A DNA stretch of 64,000 nt from Zoogloea oleivorans (GTDB lineage: Bacteria; Pseudomonadota; Gammaproteobacteria; Burkholderiales; Rhodocyclaceae). The translations under genes and the position numbers were made by a program. Positions 1 through 8,148 of the stretch are shown piece by piece. The notes under the pieces were generated by a model. It did no database searches and was not told the origin of the DNA. It saw nothing but the letters and a program-made list of their open reading frames with translations. The number at the start of each line of letters is the position of its first letter. Within the stretch, counting starts at the first letter, position 1. The DNA is taken from contig NZ_SDKK01000001.1 in the NCBI RefSeq assembly GCF_008107625.1, positions 91,651 to 155,650 of the forward strand, in the 5' to 3' direction.

Positions 1-568
1 AAGCGGCAGGAGCCGGATCAAAATTAGGTACGTTTTGGCGATCAGAATCGGCGGCAACGACTTGGCGAGGCGAATCAGCCGGGACTTTATGACCAGGTAC
101 AATACCGTTTTCGGCCATCCAGGCATCACCCAATTCAAGCAAAGCCATTTCAACGGCTTTAATCACAATTCGCTGCTGAGTGTTTTTCGCAAAAAAACTC
201 GCCAAAGTCGAAACAGAAGTGACTACGCGGGTATATTGATTGCCGAGCGAATCCTTGAACTTAGCCCACCACGATATCTCGACAGCCGGAACAGGTGCAG
301 TCTTAACAACGCGCCCGACTTCACCGTCGATCTTAATCTCAGTTGGCACAACACCTTTCGGCAAGTTGGCCTGAGTGGTGACCTTATCCGTCCACGACGA
401 AGGGAATCGCTCACGCGAGTAATCGACTTGAGGGACCGTGACGCAGGTTGTCGCGATAGTGCCAGCAACCACATAGGACATGATTGTGGCACCAAGCCCA
501 CAAGTGGCTTGCGCATAAACAGGCAACGCAGTTAAAAAGGCGACTAAAGCGATTAGATATTTAATCAT
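1..568 (-). CDS. Second TspB/pIII-like adsorption protein (partial, runs off the left edge)
   Basis: An open minus-strand frame starts at the ATG at 568 and stays open for 189 codons to the edge of the window. It begins with a signal peptide (MIKYLIALVAFLTALPVYAQA). Its N-terminal domain is clearly paralogous to the gene just upstream: both share the patterns VDY..., FPSSW/LPSSW, LPKGV, DSLGNQYTR/DALGNRYSR, FFAKN/FFAVEN and NGIVPG/NGIAPG. The start codon overlaps the stop of that gene (ATGATTAA), which suggests coupled translation. The predicted role is a minor coat or receptor-binding protein, or a duplicated version of it. The C-terminus is not visible. Confidence 0.8.
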   Translation of the reverse strand, partial: MIKYLIALVAFLTALPVYAQATCGLGATIMSYVVAGTIATTCVTVPQVDYSRERFPSSWTDKVTTQANLPKGVVPTEIKIDGEVGRVVKTAPVPAVEISWWAKFKDSLGNQYTRVVTSVSTLASFFAKNTQQRIVIKAVEMALLELGDAWMAENGIVPGHKVPADSPRQVVAADSDRQNVPNFDPAPAA

Positions 569-2039
569 TTCTCAACGCATTCAAAAATATCCGAATCGCA
601 AGGATTGCACCGAAACTCAAAAATATAGGGCGGATTTTGTTTAACCACCAACAAGCCCAATCAAAATTAAACGAAACGTCAAACGGCGGGCCACGGAATG
701 ACATAGTTATCACACGAGGTTGAGGACAAGCCCGATTTGTCCACGGCTCCCCAGCGAGCAAAGGCAAATCAACCACATGGCTATCAAGGGGAGGATCAGC
801 GCCCTCATCCGGATAATCCTCGCCAAACACAGCAGACCAGTCCGCATCAAAGACAACCGGCTGCTCATCTGGTTTGACAACGGATCCACCGACACCAGAG
901 TAGGGAGCATCATCGAATGGCTGTTCAAAACCGACCCAATCCAGCACAGGCCGCGAAAAGGGCCAGGTAACTATCTGACCATCACCGGGGGAATTACCGT
1001 AGGCGAGGAAGGCAGAGTCTCTAACACCAATCTTTGGCAGCAAGGACCGGAGGAGATCAGGATTAAACAATACCAACTGCTTGAGCTCGACAAACCCCAG
1101 CTCAACCCAGCTCGCACAACTAATCAACGCATGACATACATAGCCATACGTGCATGGATCGCCGACTGTTGTGCAAGGCGCCATCCAGAGTATCGTCTGA
1201 TCGCCCTCGCCACACGGAGTGACAGGACGACCACCGACACCGTGATATACGGCAACAACCTGATTATCAGACGGCTTGTAAAAGGCAGCAGTAACAGCAT
1301 CGGGAACAACAAAAGGTAATTGATCCCAAGCGCTGTAATTAGCCCAGACGTCGCGTGCTTCGGAGGGCTTGCACTGACGCCCTGTACCAAAAGGACGACG
1401 CTGATAGATCTTGTCCGGATTAGGTTTGTTTGTCCCCCGACCGCCAGTAAGGATAGGCTCAGAAGGATAGTTATCAGAGGGATCAGCGAGCGGTACGTTT
1501 TGACTTGCGGTATGGACAATCAGAGGATGGTGGCCAGCATCAAGCGGGATTGCTGCACCAGGTGCGATACCGTTGGACTCAATCCATGATGAGCCCAGAT
1601 CCTCAAGTGCAGCCCTGATTACCCTGAGGACTACACGAGGGTTTTCGACCGCAAAAAATCTAGATAGCTGATAGCCGGCAGAGACGGTGCGGGAGTAACG
1701 ATTGCCGAGGGCATCGGTGATATCAACCTCCCAAGAGTAATCAACGCCTGACAGATCACCGTTAACTGTCCTACCACGCTCGCCAGAGATGTTTATGCTG
1801 GAGGCAGACACACCCTTAGGCAATGCCGCCTGAGATACAACGCCGCCGACCCAAGATGACGGCAAAGTGACTTTGGCGTAGTCCAAAACCGACGACGAAA
1901 CACAGATATCAACCGGTTGACCCGATACGGATACTGTCCTGATCGACTCACCGTAACCACAGGCTAGGGGAGCAACTCCCTTAGCACAAGCCAGGTACAC
2001 CCCAAGTAAAATGCCAAAAGCAAAGTGCCTAACATGCAC
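561..2039 (-). CDS. TspB/pIII-like minor coat (adsorption) protein
   Basis: A protein of about 490 residues with an N-terminal signal segment, several cysteines, a Pro/Asp-rich middle and a C-terminal membrane anchor (around WWLNKIRPIFLSFGAILAI) preceded by a Cys-containing amphipathic stretch. This architecture is that of the TspB/pIII group of filamentous phages, which sits at the virion tip and binds the host receptor. It follows the major coat gene and its terminator, as expected. The frame opens at a TTG at 2051, but a GTG at 2039 with a GGGG motif upstream is the better start. It is paralogous to the downstream partial gene. The family call rests on architecture and C-terminal pattern. 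Confidence 0.8.
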   Translation of the reverse strand: MHVRHFAFGILLGVYLACAKGVAPLACGYGESIRTVSVSGQPVDICVSSSVLDYAKVTLPSSWVGGVVSQAALPKGVSASSINISGERGRTVNGDLSGVDYSWEVDITDALGNRYSRTVSAGYQLSRFFAVENPRVVLRVIRAALEDLGSSWIESNGIAPGAAIPLDAGHHPLIVHTASQNVPLADPSDNYPSEPILTGGRGTNKPNPDKIYQRRPFGTGRQCKPSEARDVWANYSAWDQLPFVVPDAVTAAFYKPSDNQVVAVYHGVGGRPVTPCGEGDQTILWMAPCTTVGDPCTYGYVCHALISCASWVELGFVELKQLVLFNPDLLRSLLPKIGVRDSAFLAYGNSPGDGQIVTWPFSRPVLDWVGFEQPFDDAPYSGVGGSVVKPDEQPVVFDADWSAVFGEDYPDEGADPPLDSHVVDLPLLAGEPWTNRACPQPRVITMSFRGPPFDVSFNFDWACWWLNKIRPIFLSFGAILAIRIFLNALRND

Positions 2040-2052
2040 GACGCACCCCAAG

Positions 2053-2075
2053 TTAAGGGGGCCGAAGCCCCCATG
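2053..2075 (-). terminator. Stable UUCG hairpin after the major coat gene
   Basis: On the minus strand the sequence GGGGGC-TTCG-GCCCCC (2057 to 2072) forms a 6-bp GC stem closed by a UUCG tetraloop, followed by a short T-rich run. Ff-type phages place a strong terminator just after gene VIII to uncouple abundant coat expression from the minor coat gene; this hairpin sits in exactly that position. Confidence 0.75.
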
Positions 2076-2085
2076 CCTAACCTAA

Positions 2086-2304
2086 TTAACGGCGGAAAAG
2101 ACGAATGATCAGCAGCACGGCCGCGACCAGCGCAACCACACCCAGGATCGCAGGGACGTTATCGGTGATATTGGCCATGTAATCCGCAGCACCATTAGTC
2201 ACACCGGTCTTAAGTTCCGCGTTGCCGGCAGCCATAGCGACGGCAGGCAGGGTGGCAACAGCGCCAGCGACGTAAGCCAGCTTGGACTTGATTTCATTCA
2301 ACAT
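2086..2304 (-). CDS. pVIII-like major coat protein precursor
   Basis: The protein has 72 residues and starts at the ATG at 2304 with GGAG nine bases upstream; the longer frame to 2466 is not needed. Residues 1 to about 25 form a signal peptide ending AVAMA, leaving a mature protein of about 47 residues. That consists of a short polar N-terminal part, one membrane helix (ILGVVALVAAVLLIIRLF) and a basic end (RR). Size and layout match the major coat proteins of filamentous phages, which are held in the inner membrane before the DNA is extruded through them. Confidence 0.9.
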   Translation of the reverse strand: MLNEIKSKLAYVAGAVATLPAVAMAAGNAELKTGVTNGAADYMANITDNVPAILGVVALVAAVLLIIRLFRR

Positions 2305-2368
2305 TTTAAATCTCCAAAATTTGGGCAAAAGGAATCCAACGGGTGCCCAAAGCCGTAAGATTTGAGCA

Positions 2369-2590
2369 CTAAGATTTAGCGCCGCGTTTGAAAAGTCGGA
2401 TAACCCCGGCGATCGAAATCGAAAAAAATAAAACGACAACCAAAGGAGGCAAAAGCTCCATGGCATCCTCAGGGCTGATGCCTATGGATGTGGCAAAAAT
2501 CTGGTAATCGACCTGGCGGCAATCAGCCAAAGTAACTGCACCTACCGGACAAACCGGTACGTACTCAAGCACGGCAAAAGCTCCAGTCAT
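2369..2590 (-). CDS. Small inovirus membrane protein (candidate minor coat)
   Basis: A protein of about 73 residues with two cysteines near the N-terminus and one long hydrophobic helix near the C-terminus (LLPPLVVVLFFSISIAGVI), ending in basic residues. It lies between the ssDNA-binding gene and the major coat gene, where small tip proteins of the gpVII/gpIX kind occur in related phages. The start chosen is the ATG at 2590, which overlaps the end of the upstream gene; an ATG at 2614 is also possible. No family is recognised from sequence. Confidence 0.6.
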   Translation of the reverse strand: MTGAFAVLEYVPVCPVGAVTLADCRQVDYQIFATSIGISPEDAMELLPPLVVVLFFSISIAGVIRLFKRGAKS

Positions 2591-2774
2591 CGTTGCAGAC
2601 CATCGCATACACCGACCCCAAGCCGCCGCAGTGATCAACTAACGCCTCTTCGGCCTCTTCGGCATCGTAAAAAATCCCAGCCGAACCCAATTCGCGTACG
2701 AAACCAACGTCACCATCAATAGGGGCCAGAAAGCACGAAGTCTCCAAGTCCTGCACGACGTAACCACGTTTCAT
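2565..2774 (-). CDS. Hypothetical inovirus protein
   Basis: This is a 69-residue acidic soluble protein with four cysteines. The start is the ATG at 2774, with a GGGGG motif upstream; the frame extends further but that part overlaps the ssDNA-binding gene. It lies between the ssDNA-binding protein and the small membrane protein and overlaps the latter by 26 bases. I do not recognise it; position suggests a phage-specific accessory role. Confidence 0.55.
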   Translation of the reverse strand: MKRGYVVQDLETSCFLAPIDGDVGFVRELGSAGIFYDAEEAEEALVDHCGGLGSVYAMVCNDDWSFCRA

Positions 2775-2793
2775 TTTTTGGCCCCCGAAGAAA

Positions 2794-3111
2794 TCACTTT
2801 TGTGCGAGAACCGCGCCCGCAACACGAGCAGACGGCGTGATGGAAACGATGTTGGTCACCGACTTCGACCCCGACGTCACCAGATCAAATTCGACTTCGG
2901 CGAAAAACGGGAATTCAAGGTGCTTGAATGACCCAAAATTGTCGGAATTGCCGTATTTGTAGTCTTCAGCCGAAAAGCCCTTCGCCTTGCCAGTCGCGGC
3001 ATCAAGTTCCGTCTCGATAAACACGCGGGTGAAGTCATAAACGGTGCCATTTTCGAGCTGGCCCTTGGAGGACTTCATCCCCAAAATCTTAACCTGACTC
3101 TTGAAACGCAT
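2794..3111 (-). CDS. gpV-like single-stranded DNA-binding protein, start region disrupted by IS66
   Basis: A 105-residue protein with a predicted beta-rich fold, of the size and position of inovirus ssDNA-binding proteins, which coat the replicated single strand before packaging. The start is the ATG at 3111. Immediately upstream is the 8-bp target duplication of the IS66 element, so the gene has lost its own Shine-Dalgarno sequence: AGGAGA is now on the other side of the insertion (6112 to 6117). Translation, and therefore virion production, is probably strongly reduced unless the insertion sequence supplies a new initiation context. Confidence 0.75.
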   Translation of the reverse strand: MRFKSQVKILGMKSSKGQLENGTVYDFTRVFIETELDAATGKAKGFSAEDYKYGNSDNFGSFKHLEFPFFAEVEFDLVTSGSKSVTNIVSITPSARVAGAVLAQK

Positions 3112-3118
3112 TTTTGTA
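3111..3118. repeat. 8-bp target site duplication of IS66, left copy
   Basis: TTTTTGTA directly flanks the left IS66 end and is repeated exactly at 6104 to 6111. Eight-base duplications are the norm for IS66 transposition. The T at 3111 is also the last base of the start codon complement of the ssDNA-binding gene. Confidence 0.95.
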
Positions 3119-3149
3119 GTAAGCGTCGTCCCAACCCCGTCTTGACGCC

Positions 3150-3743
3150 TCAGACCCTCAGCCTCTCCAGGCGCTCATTCACCGCAGACAAATCAAAGTG
3201 CCCGGGCTCGAAGTCCTCCCCGCACCACGCCCGCATGGCGTGGTGTTCGGGGTGGTCCGGGTCGAGGATGGCCTCCAGGAAGTCGGCGTAGCCCGGCGCG
3301 CCGCCCACGTCTTCGGGCGGTGCGGCGTTGGCGCCGGTGAGGCACAGGGCGCAGGCCGACAAGATGGGATCCGGCGGGTGGCGTTTCTCCACCTTGATCC
3401 GGTGTTCCCAGTGATCGCCGAAGTCGTAGAGGTACTTGAACGACTTCATGCCCGCGAGCGCGGTCTTGAGCTGGATGCGCTGCTCGGAGCGGGGCGGATC
3501 GCCCCAGTCGAACTCCGGGTCGGGGACTCCATAGCGCTCCCCAGCGATCTCGAACTCGTGCAGATGCCCGCCGTGCCAGCCCATGACGCACTGGATGACG
3601 TGATGAAGCCTGGCAAGGGTGATCGACTCAGGCACGACGATCCGGCGCCAGATGGCGGGCTTGATCTCGGCCAGTTCGATCCGCAGTTGCAACAGATCGG
3701 CCGGTTTGCGGGTGCGCGGCTTGAGGGGGACGACGGTGCTCAT
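3150..3743 (-). CDS. pRiA4b ORF-3-like passenger protein of IS66
   Basis: A 197-residue protein whose N-terminal half (LLQLRIELAEIKPAIWRRI, the HVIQ..MGW..GHLHEF pattern, and YLYDFGDHWEH) matches the pRiA4b ORF-3 family, first seen on an Agrobacterium plasmid and common as cargo of IS66-like elements. Its biochemical function is not established. It starts one base after the tnpC stop and probably shares the transposase transcript. Confidence 0.85.
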   Translation of the reverse strand: MSTVVPLKPRTRKPADLLQLRIELAEIKPAIWRRIVVPESITLARLHHVIQCVMGWHGGHLHEFEIAGERYGVPDPEFDWGDPPRSEQRIQLKTALAGMKSFKYLYDFGDHWEHRIKVEKRHPPDPILSACALCLTGANAAPPEDVGGAPGYADFLEAILDPDHPEHHAMRAWCGEDFEPGHFDLSAVNERLERLRV

Positions 3744-3744
3744 G

Positions 3745-5271
3745 TCAGGCGGCGTTGAGAAGGGTCTTGGCGGGGTTGAGGTTCCAGGGCAGCAATTCGT
3801 CGATCCGGTTGATCGGGTGCTCGGCGATGCGCGTGAGCACTTCGCGCAGGTAGGCCTCCGGGTCGAGCCCGCTCAGCGTGGCGGTGCCGATCAGACTGTA
3901 CATCGCCGCCGCCCGCTCGCCGCCGGCATCCGATCCTGCGAAGAGAAAGTTCTTCCTCCCCACGGCGACCGCCCGCAGCGCGCGTTCAGCGGCATTGTTG
4001 TCGATCTCGAGATGGCCGTTCGTGCTGTAGCGGATCAAGGCCGGCCATTGATTGAGCGCGTAGCCGATGGCCTGCATCAGGTCCGATTTGCGCGACACCC
4101 GGCGGCTCTGCGCCGCAAGCCAGTCATGCATGTCCGCCAGGCGCGGGGCGGCCTCCTGCCGGCGCAGCTGCGCCCGCTCGGCGGGCGGCTTGCCGCGCGC
4201 GCGGGCTTCGATGGCATATAGCGCCTGGATCCGGGTCAGCGCCTCGGCGGCCAGAGGCGAGGCGCTCGCGCGGTGGATGTCGTAGAACTTCCTGCGCACG
4301 TGGGCCCAGCAGGCCGCCTCGACGATCGTCCCGCCCTCGAAGAGCGCGTCGAACCCTGCATAGGCATCCGCTTGCAGGACGCCCTTGAAGGGGGCGAGAT
4401 GGGCTTGGGGGTGGCACCCCTTGCGGTTCTCCGAGTAGGCGAACCAGACCGCCGGCGGATCCAGGCTGGCGGCCGGTCGATCATCGCGCACATAGGCCCA
4501 CAGCCGCCCGGTCTTCGTTTCGCCCCGACCCGGTGAGAGCACCGGCAAGGGCGTGTCGTCGGCATGGACCTTGCCAGCGGCCATCACGTGGCGCTTCACC
4601 GCCTCGACCAGGGGGCTGAGCAGGGTGTGGCATTGCCCGACCCAGTCGGCCAGGAGGGCGCGTTCCAGGCTCAGCCCGCTGCGGGCGAAGATGGTGCTTT
4701 GCCGATAGAGCGGCAGGTGATCACAGAACTTGCCCACCAGCACGTGGGCCAGGAGCGCCGGCCCGGCAAAGCCCCGCGCGATGGGGCGGCTGGGCGCCTC
4801 GGCCTGGGCGATGTGATCGCAGCGGGCGCAGGCAAGTTTGGGGCGCACATGGCGGATCACCTTGAAGCTGGCCGGGATGTACTCGAGCATCTCCGAGACC
4901 TCCTCACCCAGGGGCTTGAAGGCGCCGCCGCAGCAGGGGCAACGGGTGTCGGTCGGTAGATGCTCAATCGTCTCCCGAGGCAGATCGTCGGGAAAGGGTT
5001 TGCGTTGGCGCCGCGGCGAGCGACCCGCGGCCGGTGGGGCGTCGGCCGTCTTGGCTGGCGCCGGCAAGGGCTGCGGCGTCAGAAGCAAGGGCAGGTCGAG
5101 CTGCCCTTCGGCCCGCCAAGATTCGGCGCGCCGCCCGAAATGCATCTGACGGTACTTGGCCACCAGCAGCTTGAGACGCACCACCTCGGCCTCGAGCTCA
5201 CCCACCTGATGGCGCAGGGCGGCCACCTCGTCAGAAGGGTCGATGGGGGGAGGTGTTACAGGCTGGGGCAT
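3745..5271 (-). CDS. tnpC: IS66 transposase TnpC
   Basis: A 508-residue transposase of normal family length. It has an N-terminal leucine-rich coiled coil (about 15 to 50), a CPCCGG zinc-binding segment near 113, and the catalytic DDE domain with HADDTP and QADAYAGFD carrying the two aspartates and [12 protein letters not shown] carrying the glutamate. It catalyses cutting and joining of the element ends. No frameshift or stop is seen. Confidence 0.95.
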   Translation of the reverse strand: MPQPVTPPPIDPSDEVAALRHQVGELEAEVVRLKLLVAKYRQMHFGRRAESWRAEGQLDLPLLLTPQPLPAPAKTADAPPAAGRSPRRQRKPFPDDLPRETIEHLPTDTRCPCCGGAFKPLGEEVSEMLEYIPASFKVIRHVRPKLACARCDHIAQAEAPSRPIARGFAGPALLAHVLVGKFCDHLPLYRQSTIFARSGLSLERALLADWVGQCHTLLSPLVEAVKRHVMAAGKVHADDTPLPVLSPGRGETKTGRLWAYVRDDRPAASLDPPAVWFAYSENRKGCHPQAHLAPFKGVLQADAYAGFDALFEGGTIVEAACWAHVRRKFYDIHRASASPLAAEALTRIQALYAIEARARGKPPAERAQLRRQEAAPRLADMHDWLAAQSRRVSRKSDLMQAIGYALNQWPALIRYSTNGHLEIDNNAAERALRAVAVGRKNFLFAGSDAGGERAAAMYSLIGTATLSGLDPEAYLREVLTRIAEHPINRIDELLPWNLNPAKTLLNAA

Positions 5272-5318
5272 GACGCGAGTCTACGCGAGACACCCGTCGG
5301 TGAACAGCCCCCGGAATC

Positions 5319-5666
5319 CTATCCTGCCGCCTCCGGCTGCCAGGTGCGCACAGGGCGCCGCCAGTCGATGCCTTCGAGCAGCATCGCGAGCTGGGCCGCG
5401 GTAAGGACCACCGACCCCTCGCTGGCCTGGGGCCAGATGAAGCGGCCGTTCTCCAGCCGCTTCGCAAGCAGGCACAGGCCGTCGCCGTCCCACCACAGCA
5501 GCTTGAGCCGATCCCCCTTGCGTCCGCGAAAGACGAACAGCTGGCCCGAGAAGGGATCCTGCTCAAGTTGGCTTTGCACCAGCGCTGCCAGGCCATCGAA
5601 GCCGCGGCGCATGTCGGTGAAGCCACAGGCCAGCCAGATGCGGGTGCCCGGGCCGGGGCGGATCAT
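5319..5666 (-). CDS. tnpB: IS66 accessory protein TnpB
   Basis: A 115-residue protein starting MIRPGPGTRIWLACGFTDMR, the standard TnpB (IS66 Orf2) opening, with the conserved FVFRGRKGDRLKLLWWDGDG core. It is required for transposition in IS66 elements of this type, though its mechanism is unclear. Its start overlaps the tnpA stop (ATGA), indicating coupled translation. Confidence 0.95.
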   Translation of the reverse strand: MIRPGPGTRIWLACGFTDMRRGFDGLAALVQSQLEQDPFSGQLFVFRGRKGDRLKLLWWDGDGLCLLAKRLENGRFIWPQASEGSVVLTAAQLAMLLEGIDWRRPVRTWQPEAAG

Positions 5667-6025
5667 CGGGACAGACTCGCCAGCACCCGCTCGAGCACCG
5701 CCAGATCCACCGGGCCGCGCACCAGGAGACGGGCGCGGGGCAGCTCGATCTCGATCTCGCCACGGGGCGTGGAGGCCCGCGTTGCGGGCGGGGGCGTGTC
5801 GGGCACCACCGCGAGCCAGCTCACGTCCGCCTCCGCCTGGGTCGATGGGCGCGACTTCTCGATCCATTTGCGGACCAGATTGGCATTGACGCCGTGGGCC
5901 AGGGCCACCGCGGCAACCGATGCGCCCGGCACCAGGCACTCCGCTACGATCGCCGCCTTCAGCTCGGGGCTGCGCCGCACATAGGCCCCACGCCGAGCCA
6001 CTCCTGCTGCCTTCTCAATTTCCAT
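5663..6025 (-). CDS. tnpA: IS66 accessory protein TnpA
   Basis: A 120-residue protein with an N-terminal helix-turn-helix (YVRRSPELKAAIVAECLVPG followed by a VNANLVRKWI recognition helix) typical of IS66 Orf1. It probably binds the element ends. The start at ATG 6025 gives the usual family N-terminus. It is the first gene of the transposition operon. Confidence 0.9.
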   Translation of the reverse strand: MEIEKAAGVARRGAYVRRSPELKAAIVAECLVPGASVAAVALAHGVNANLVRKWIEKSRPSTQAEADVSWLAVVPDTPPPATRASTPRGEIEIELPRARLLVRGPVDLAVLERVLASLSR

Positions 6026-6103
6026 GGTGTCCACCCTCAAAAATGGTGGACACCTTCGCTGCTCAAAGAAATGGGATCAAGACGGGACAGGGACGACGCT
6101 CAC

Positions 6104-6117
6104 TTTTTGTATCTCCT
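6104..6117 (-). promoter_or_regulatory. Right IS66 target duplication and the orphaned Shine-Dalgarno of the ssDNA-binding gene
   Basis: TTTTTGTA (6104 to 6111) is the second copy of the target duplication. Directly after it, TCTCCT (6112 to 6117) reads AGGAGA on the minus strand. Removing the insertion sequence and one duplication restores AGGAGA-TACAAAA-ATG in front of the gene at 3111, an ideal ribosome-binding site. The insertion therefore split the translation signal from its gene. Confidence 0.85.
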
Positions 6118-6137
6118 ATAAACGGGATTTACGTTAA

Positions 6138-7562
6138 TCAACCGATGACCCGTGGCACCGGCGACAAGGAATTACCATCTTGATAAGCATTAAATGATTT
6201 TTGACGATCGGAAGGCAGAACACCCAACGCCTGACGAGCTATTTGTTCCCGCCCGGTGCGGTAACCGTGCTGAGCGGCATCCTTGGCACCCCAAACCGCA
6301 ACGCCACCAAAGGTGTAAGCCTCATCGGGCTGACCCAGCAATTCGTCATATTTCGCCCACCGAGCACTCATCGACGGCTGCCAATCGTACAATTCGGCCA
6401 TAGCGGAGCGGATGCGACGTGGCATGTGAGCCATTTGCTCGAATTCGAAGGCTAATTTGCGCTCGTCGTAGCTCGCAGTAACCACCTCGACATAGGGGCT
6501 TATATCGCGCTCGTGTAGCGAAATGCCCGGATATTCGTGGTCGCCAATATCTAGCTTGCGAGGCCAACGGTCGTGATCGGCTTGGAGCATATTAAGTATG
6601 TCGGCATCGCCATACATGGCGCGGCCAAGCTTAATCAGCGGGCCGTAACAACGCTTAGCGTGGTGCACCAGGTGCTCCCAGGTGCGATCAACGTATTTAG
6701 CTTTACGCTCCAAATGCACAGGTTCCTCGCCGGCGACAGAAAACTGCGCCAAAAAGGCATTGCCGCTAACAAAATAATCCTGCGGCCGGACCAAAAAATC
6801 CCACGGGATAATGTGATGGTTGTCACGAAACCGAGCTTCAACCCGTACATGCACCGAATCCGGATCACCTAACTGCTTACCCTTTTCATAAACGCAGACC
6901 TCAAGCGGAGAGTCGCGCGTACCAACGTTTACAGTCAGGCCCTTGTTATAGCGATCTCCCCCCTCCCACTCTCCAGGCAGATGGATAACAGGGCGGTTGT
7001 GGTACCGGTCCATCTCTCCGGCATGCCAAGCCTTACGGGCGTCATGCACCGTCAGAGCCCCGTCAAAAATATCGCGGGCAGCATCCCCGCGCGTGATACG
7101 AGGTCTAAGCGGGTCCAACAAATCATGCAGGCGTTGCTCCCAACCCGGCCTAAAAGCCATGCAGCCCACACCAGTTATGCTGACCAATACGGTCCCATGT
7201 TGACGACCACCCCCGGCAGCAACGTGCCCGCATACCGCATTAGGGCCAATGCCCCACGTCGAATCGTAAAAGTCCCTAGGCTTAATTTGATCGCCCAAGC
7301 CAAAACCTGTCGCCTCAGCCAGCAGGCGAGAAACGATGACGGCATAATCGTCCGCAGACTCGCAGGCTTCGCCCGCATGATCCGCAAGGGCAATCTCCGC
7401 CAGAACAAAACGGAGGGTATCTACGTGGCAGATCGCCTTGTCGACCTTAGTACGGCACAGGTGGTAAACGACTTTGCGGCCACGCAGCACACGCTTAACT
7501 ACTATGTCGTCGCGACCAGCGTGATCGACCCATGAGTAATCATCCACAGGTTTGCGTGCCAT
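6138..7562 (-). CDS. Inovirus replication initiation protein (gpII-like)
   Basis: A 474-residue protein starting at ATG 7562 (MARKPVDDYSWVDH); the frame upstream of it is unlikely to be coding. It contains the pattern HGTVLVSITGVGCM, a downstream RVEARFRDN segment and basic, aromatic-rich blocks, as in rolling-circle replication initiators of filamentous phages (Rep_trans-like). Such proteins nick the plus strand at the phage origin through a tyrosine. It is the first gene of the leftward phage operon, and the ssDNA-binding gene followed it closely before IS66 inserted. The catalytic tyrosine cannot be assigned with certainty by eye. Confidence 0.8.
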   Translation of the reverse strand: MARKPVDDYSWVDHAGRDDIVVKRVLRGRKVVYHLCRTKVDKAICHVDTLRFVLAEIALADHAGEACESADDYAVIVSRLLAEATGFGLGDQIKPRDFYDSTWGIGPNAVCGHVAAGGGRQHGTVLVSITGVGCMAFRPGWEQRLHDLLDPLRPRITRGDAARDIFDGALTVHDARKAWHAGEMDRYHNRPVIHLPGEWEGGDRYNKGLTVNVGTRDSPLEVCVYEKGKQLGDPDSVHVRVEARFRDNHHIIPWDFLVRPQDYFVSGNAFLAQFSVAGEEPVHLERKAKYVDRTWEHLVHHAKRCYGPLIKLGRAMYGDADILNMLQADHDRWPRKLDIGDHEYPGISLHERDISPYVEVVTASYDERKLAFEFEQMAHMPRRIRSAMAELYDWQPSMSARWAKYDELLGQPDEAYTFGGVAVWGAKDAAQHGYRTGREQIARQALGVLPSDRQKSFNAYQDGNSLSPVPRVIG

Positions 7563-7640
7563 CAGCGAGCACCCCGCCGGATACCAGCCACCGTGCCCCA
7601 CCCACGAGACCCCGTGTTTACTAAGGGGGGGCATCGACCG

Positions 7641-7688
7641 GCCTGCCCGACGGCGGCCGCCTGACGGCGGCCATCCTGCCGGGCAGGC
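7641..7688. repeat. GC-rich inverted and direct repeats in the phage intergenic region (candidate origin or packaging hairpin)
   Basis: GCCTGCCCG (7641 to 7649) pairs perfectly with CGGGCAGGC (7680 to 7688). Between them the 9-mer ACGGCGGCC occurs twice (7650 to 7658 and 7664 to 7672). This imperfect cruciform lies just upstream of the replication initiator, where filamentous phages keep the rolling-circle origin and the packaging signal. The role is inferred from position and symmetry only. Confidence 0.5.
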
Positions 7689-7758
7689 TGGGAGGGAGTA
7701 CCCGTACCGGCTGGGGACATGGATGCGGGCGAAAAATGGCAGGTCATCGTTTTACCTA

Positions 7759-7823
7759 TGTACGCGTTTGGCGTACAGGCAATGTACGCCCGCAGCTTAC
7801 ATTTTGTCAACAACGAGCGTACA
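7759..7823. promoter_or_regulatory. Operator array upstream of the divergent phage regulator
   Basis: TGTACGC-GTTTG-GCGTACA (7759 to 7777) is a perfect 7-5-7 inverted repeat. A third TGTACGC lies at 7783 to 7789 and a fourth, inverted GCGTACA at 7817 to 7823. The array sits between the leftward rep operon and the rightward HTH regulator, the expected place for the binding sites of that regulator, which would control both directions. Confidence 0.7.
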
Positions 7824-7862
7824 AAATATGATTTTGCCCCCTCACGCACAAATAGCGACCCA

Positions 7863-8141
7863 ATGAAGGCGATAGGCCAATATCTGGACGACGCCGTACG
7901 ACGCGGAGCCGCCAAAAACGACAGCGATGTTGCTCGGCTGCTTGGCGTTACACGTGCGGCAGTTAGCGATTGGCGTAATCTGAGACGTACGCCAGACGAT
8001 GACCAAGCGGTCAATCTCGCTAAGCTATTAGGCATCGAGCCGGGAGAATTGCTCGCCGAATGCGGAGCAGCCAGGGCACGTAACCCTGAAACCCGCGCAG
8101 CCTGGGAGCGAGTGGCGGCTAAGATGGCACAACAAGACTGA
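7863..8141 (+). CDS. Phage HTH transcriptional regulator (Cro/CI-type)
   Basis: A 92-residue protein starting at the ATG at 7863; the open frame extends upstream to 7719 but crosses the operator array and is not needed. Residues about 20 to 60 form a lambda-repressor-like helix-turn-helix (NDSDVARLLGVTRAAVSDWR). It is divergent from the replication operon and probably represses it through the TGTACGC repeats just upstream. The tail (ARNPETRAAWERVAAKMAQQ) resembles that of small phage regulators of this type. Confidence 0.75.
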   Translation: MKAIGQYLDDAVRRGAAKNDSDVARLLGVTRAAVSDWRNLRRTPDDDQAVNLAKLLGIEPGELLAECGAARARNPETRAAWERVAAKMAQQD

Positions 8142-8148
8142 GCCAGCA

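Larger units (their letters stand above)
3119..6103 (-). mobile_element. IS66-family insertion sequence, 2,985 bp, intact
   Basis: The element starts GTAAGCGTCGTCCC and ends with the near-perfect complement GGGACGACGCTCAC (one mismatch); GTAAGCG-type ends are typical of the family. It is flanked by the 8-bp duplication TTTTTGTA. It carries tnpA, tnpB and tnpC in order on the minus strand plus a fourth passenger gene of the pRiA4b ORF-3 type. All frames are open, so it may still be mobile. Its GC content is clearly higher than that of the surrounding phage DNA. Confidence 0.95.

Noticed and set aside
35..535. A 166-codon plus-strand frame and a 97-codon minus-strand frame at the left edge
   Set aside because: Both are out of frame with the partial adsorption gene that starts at 568, which has a signal peptide and clear homology to its neighbour.
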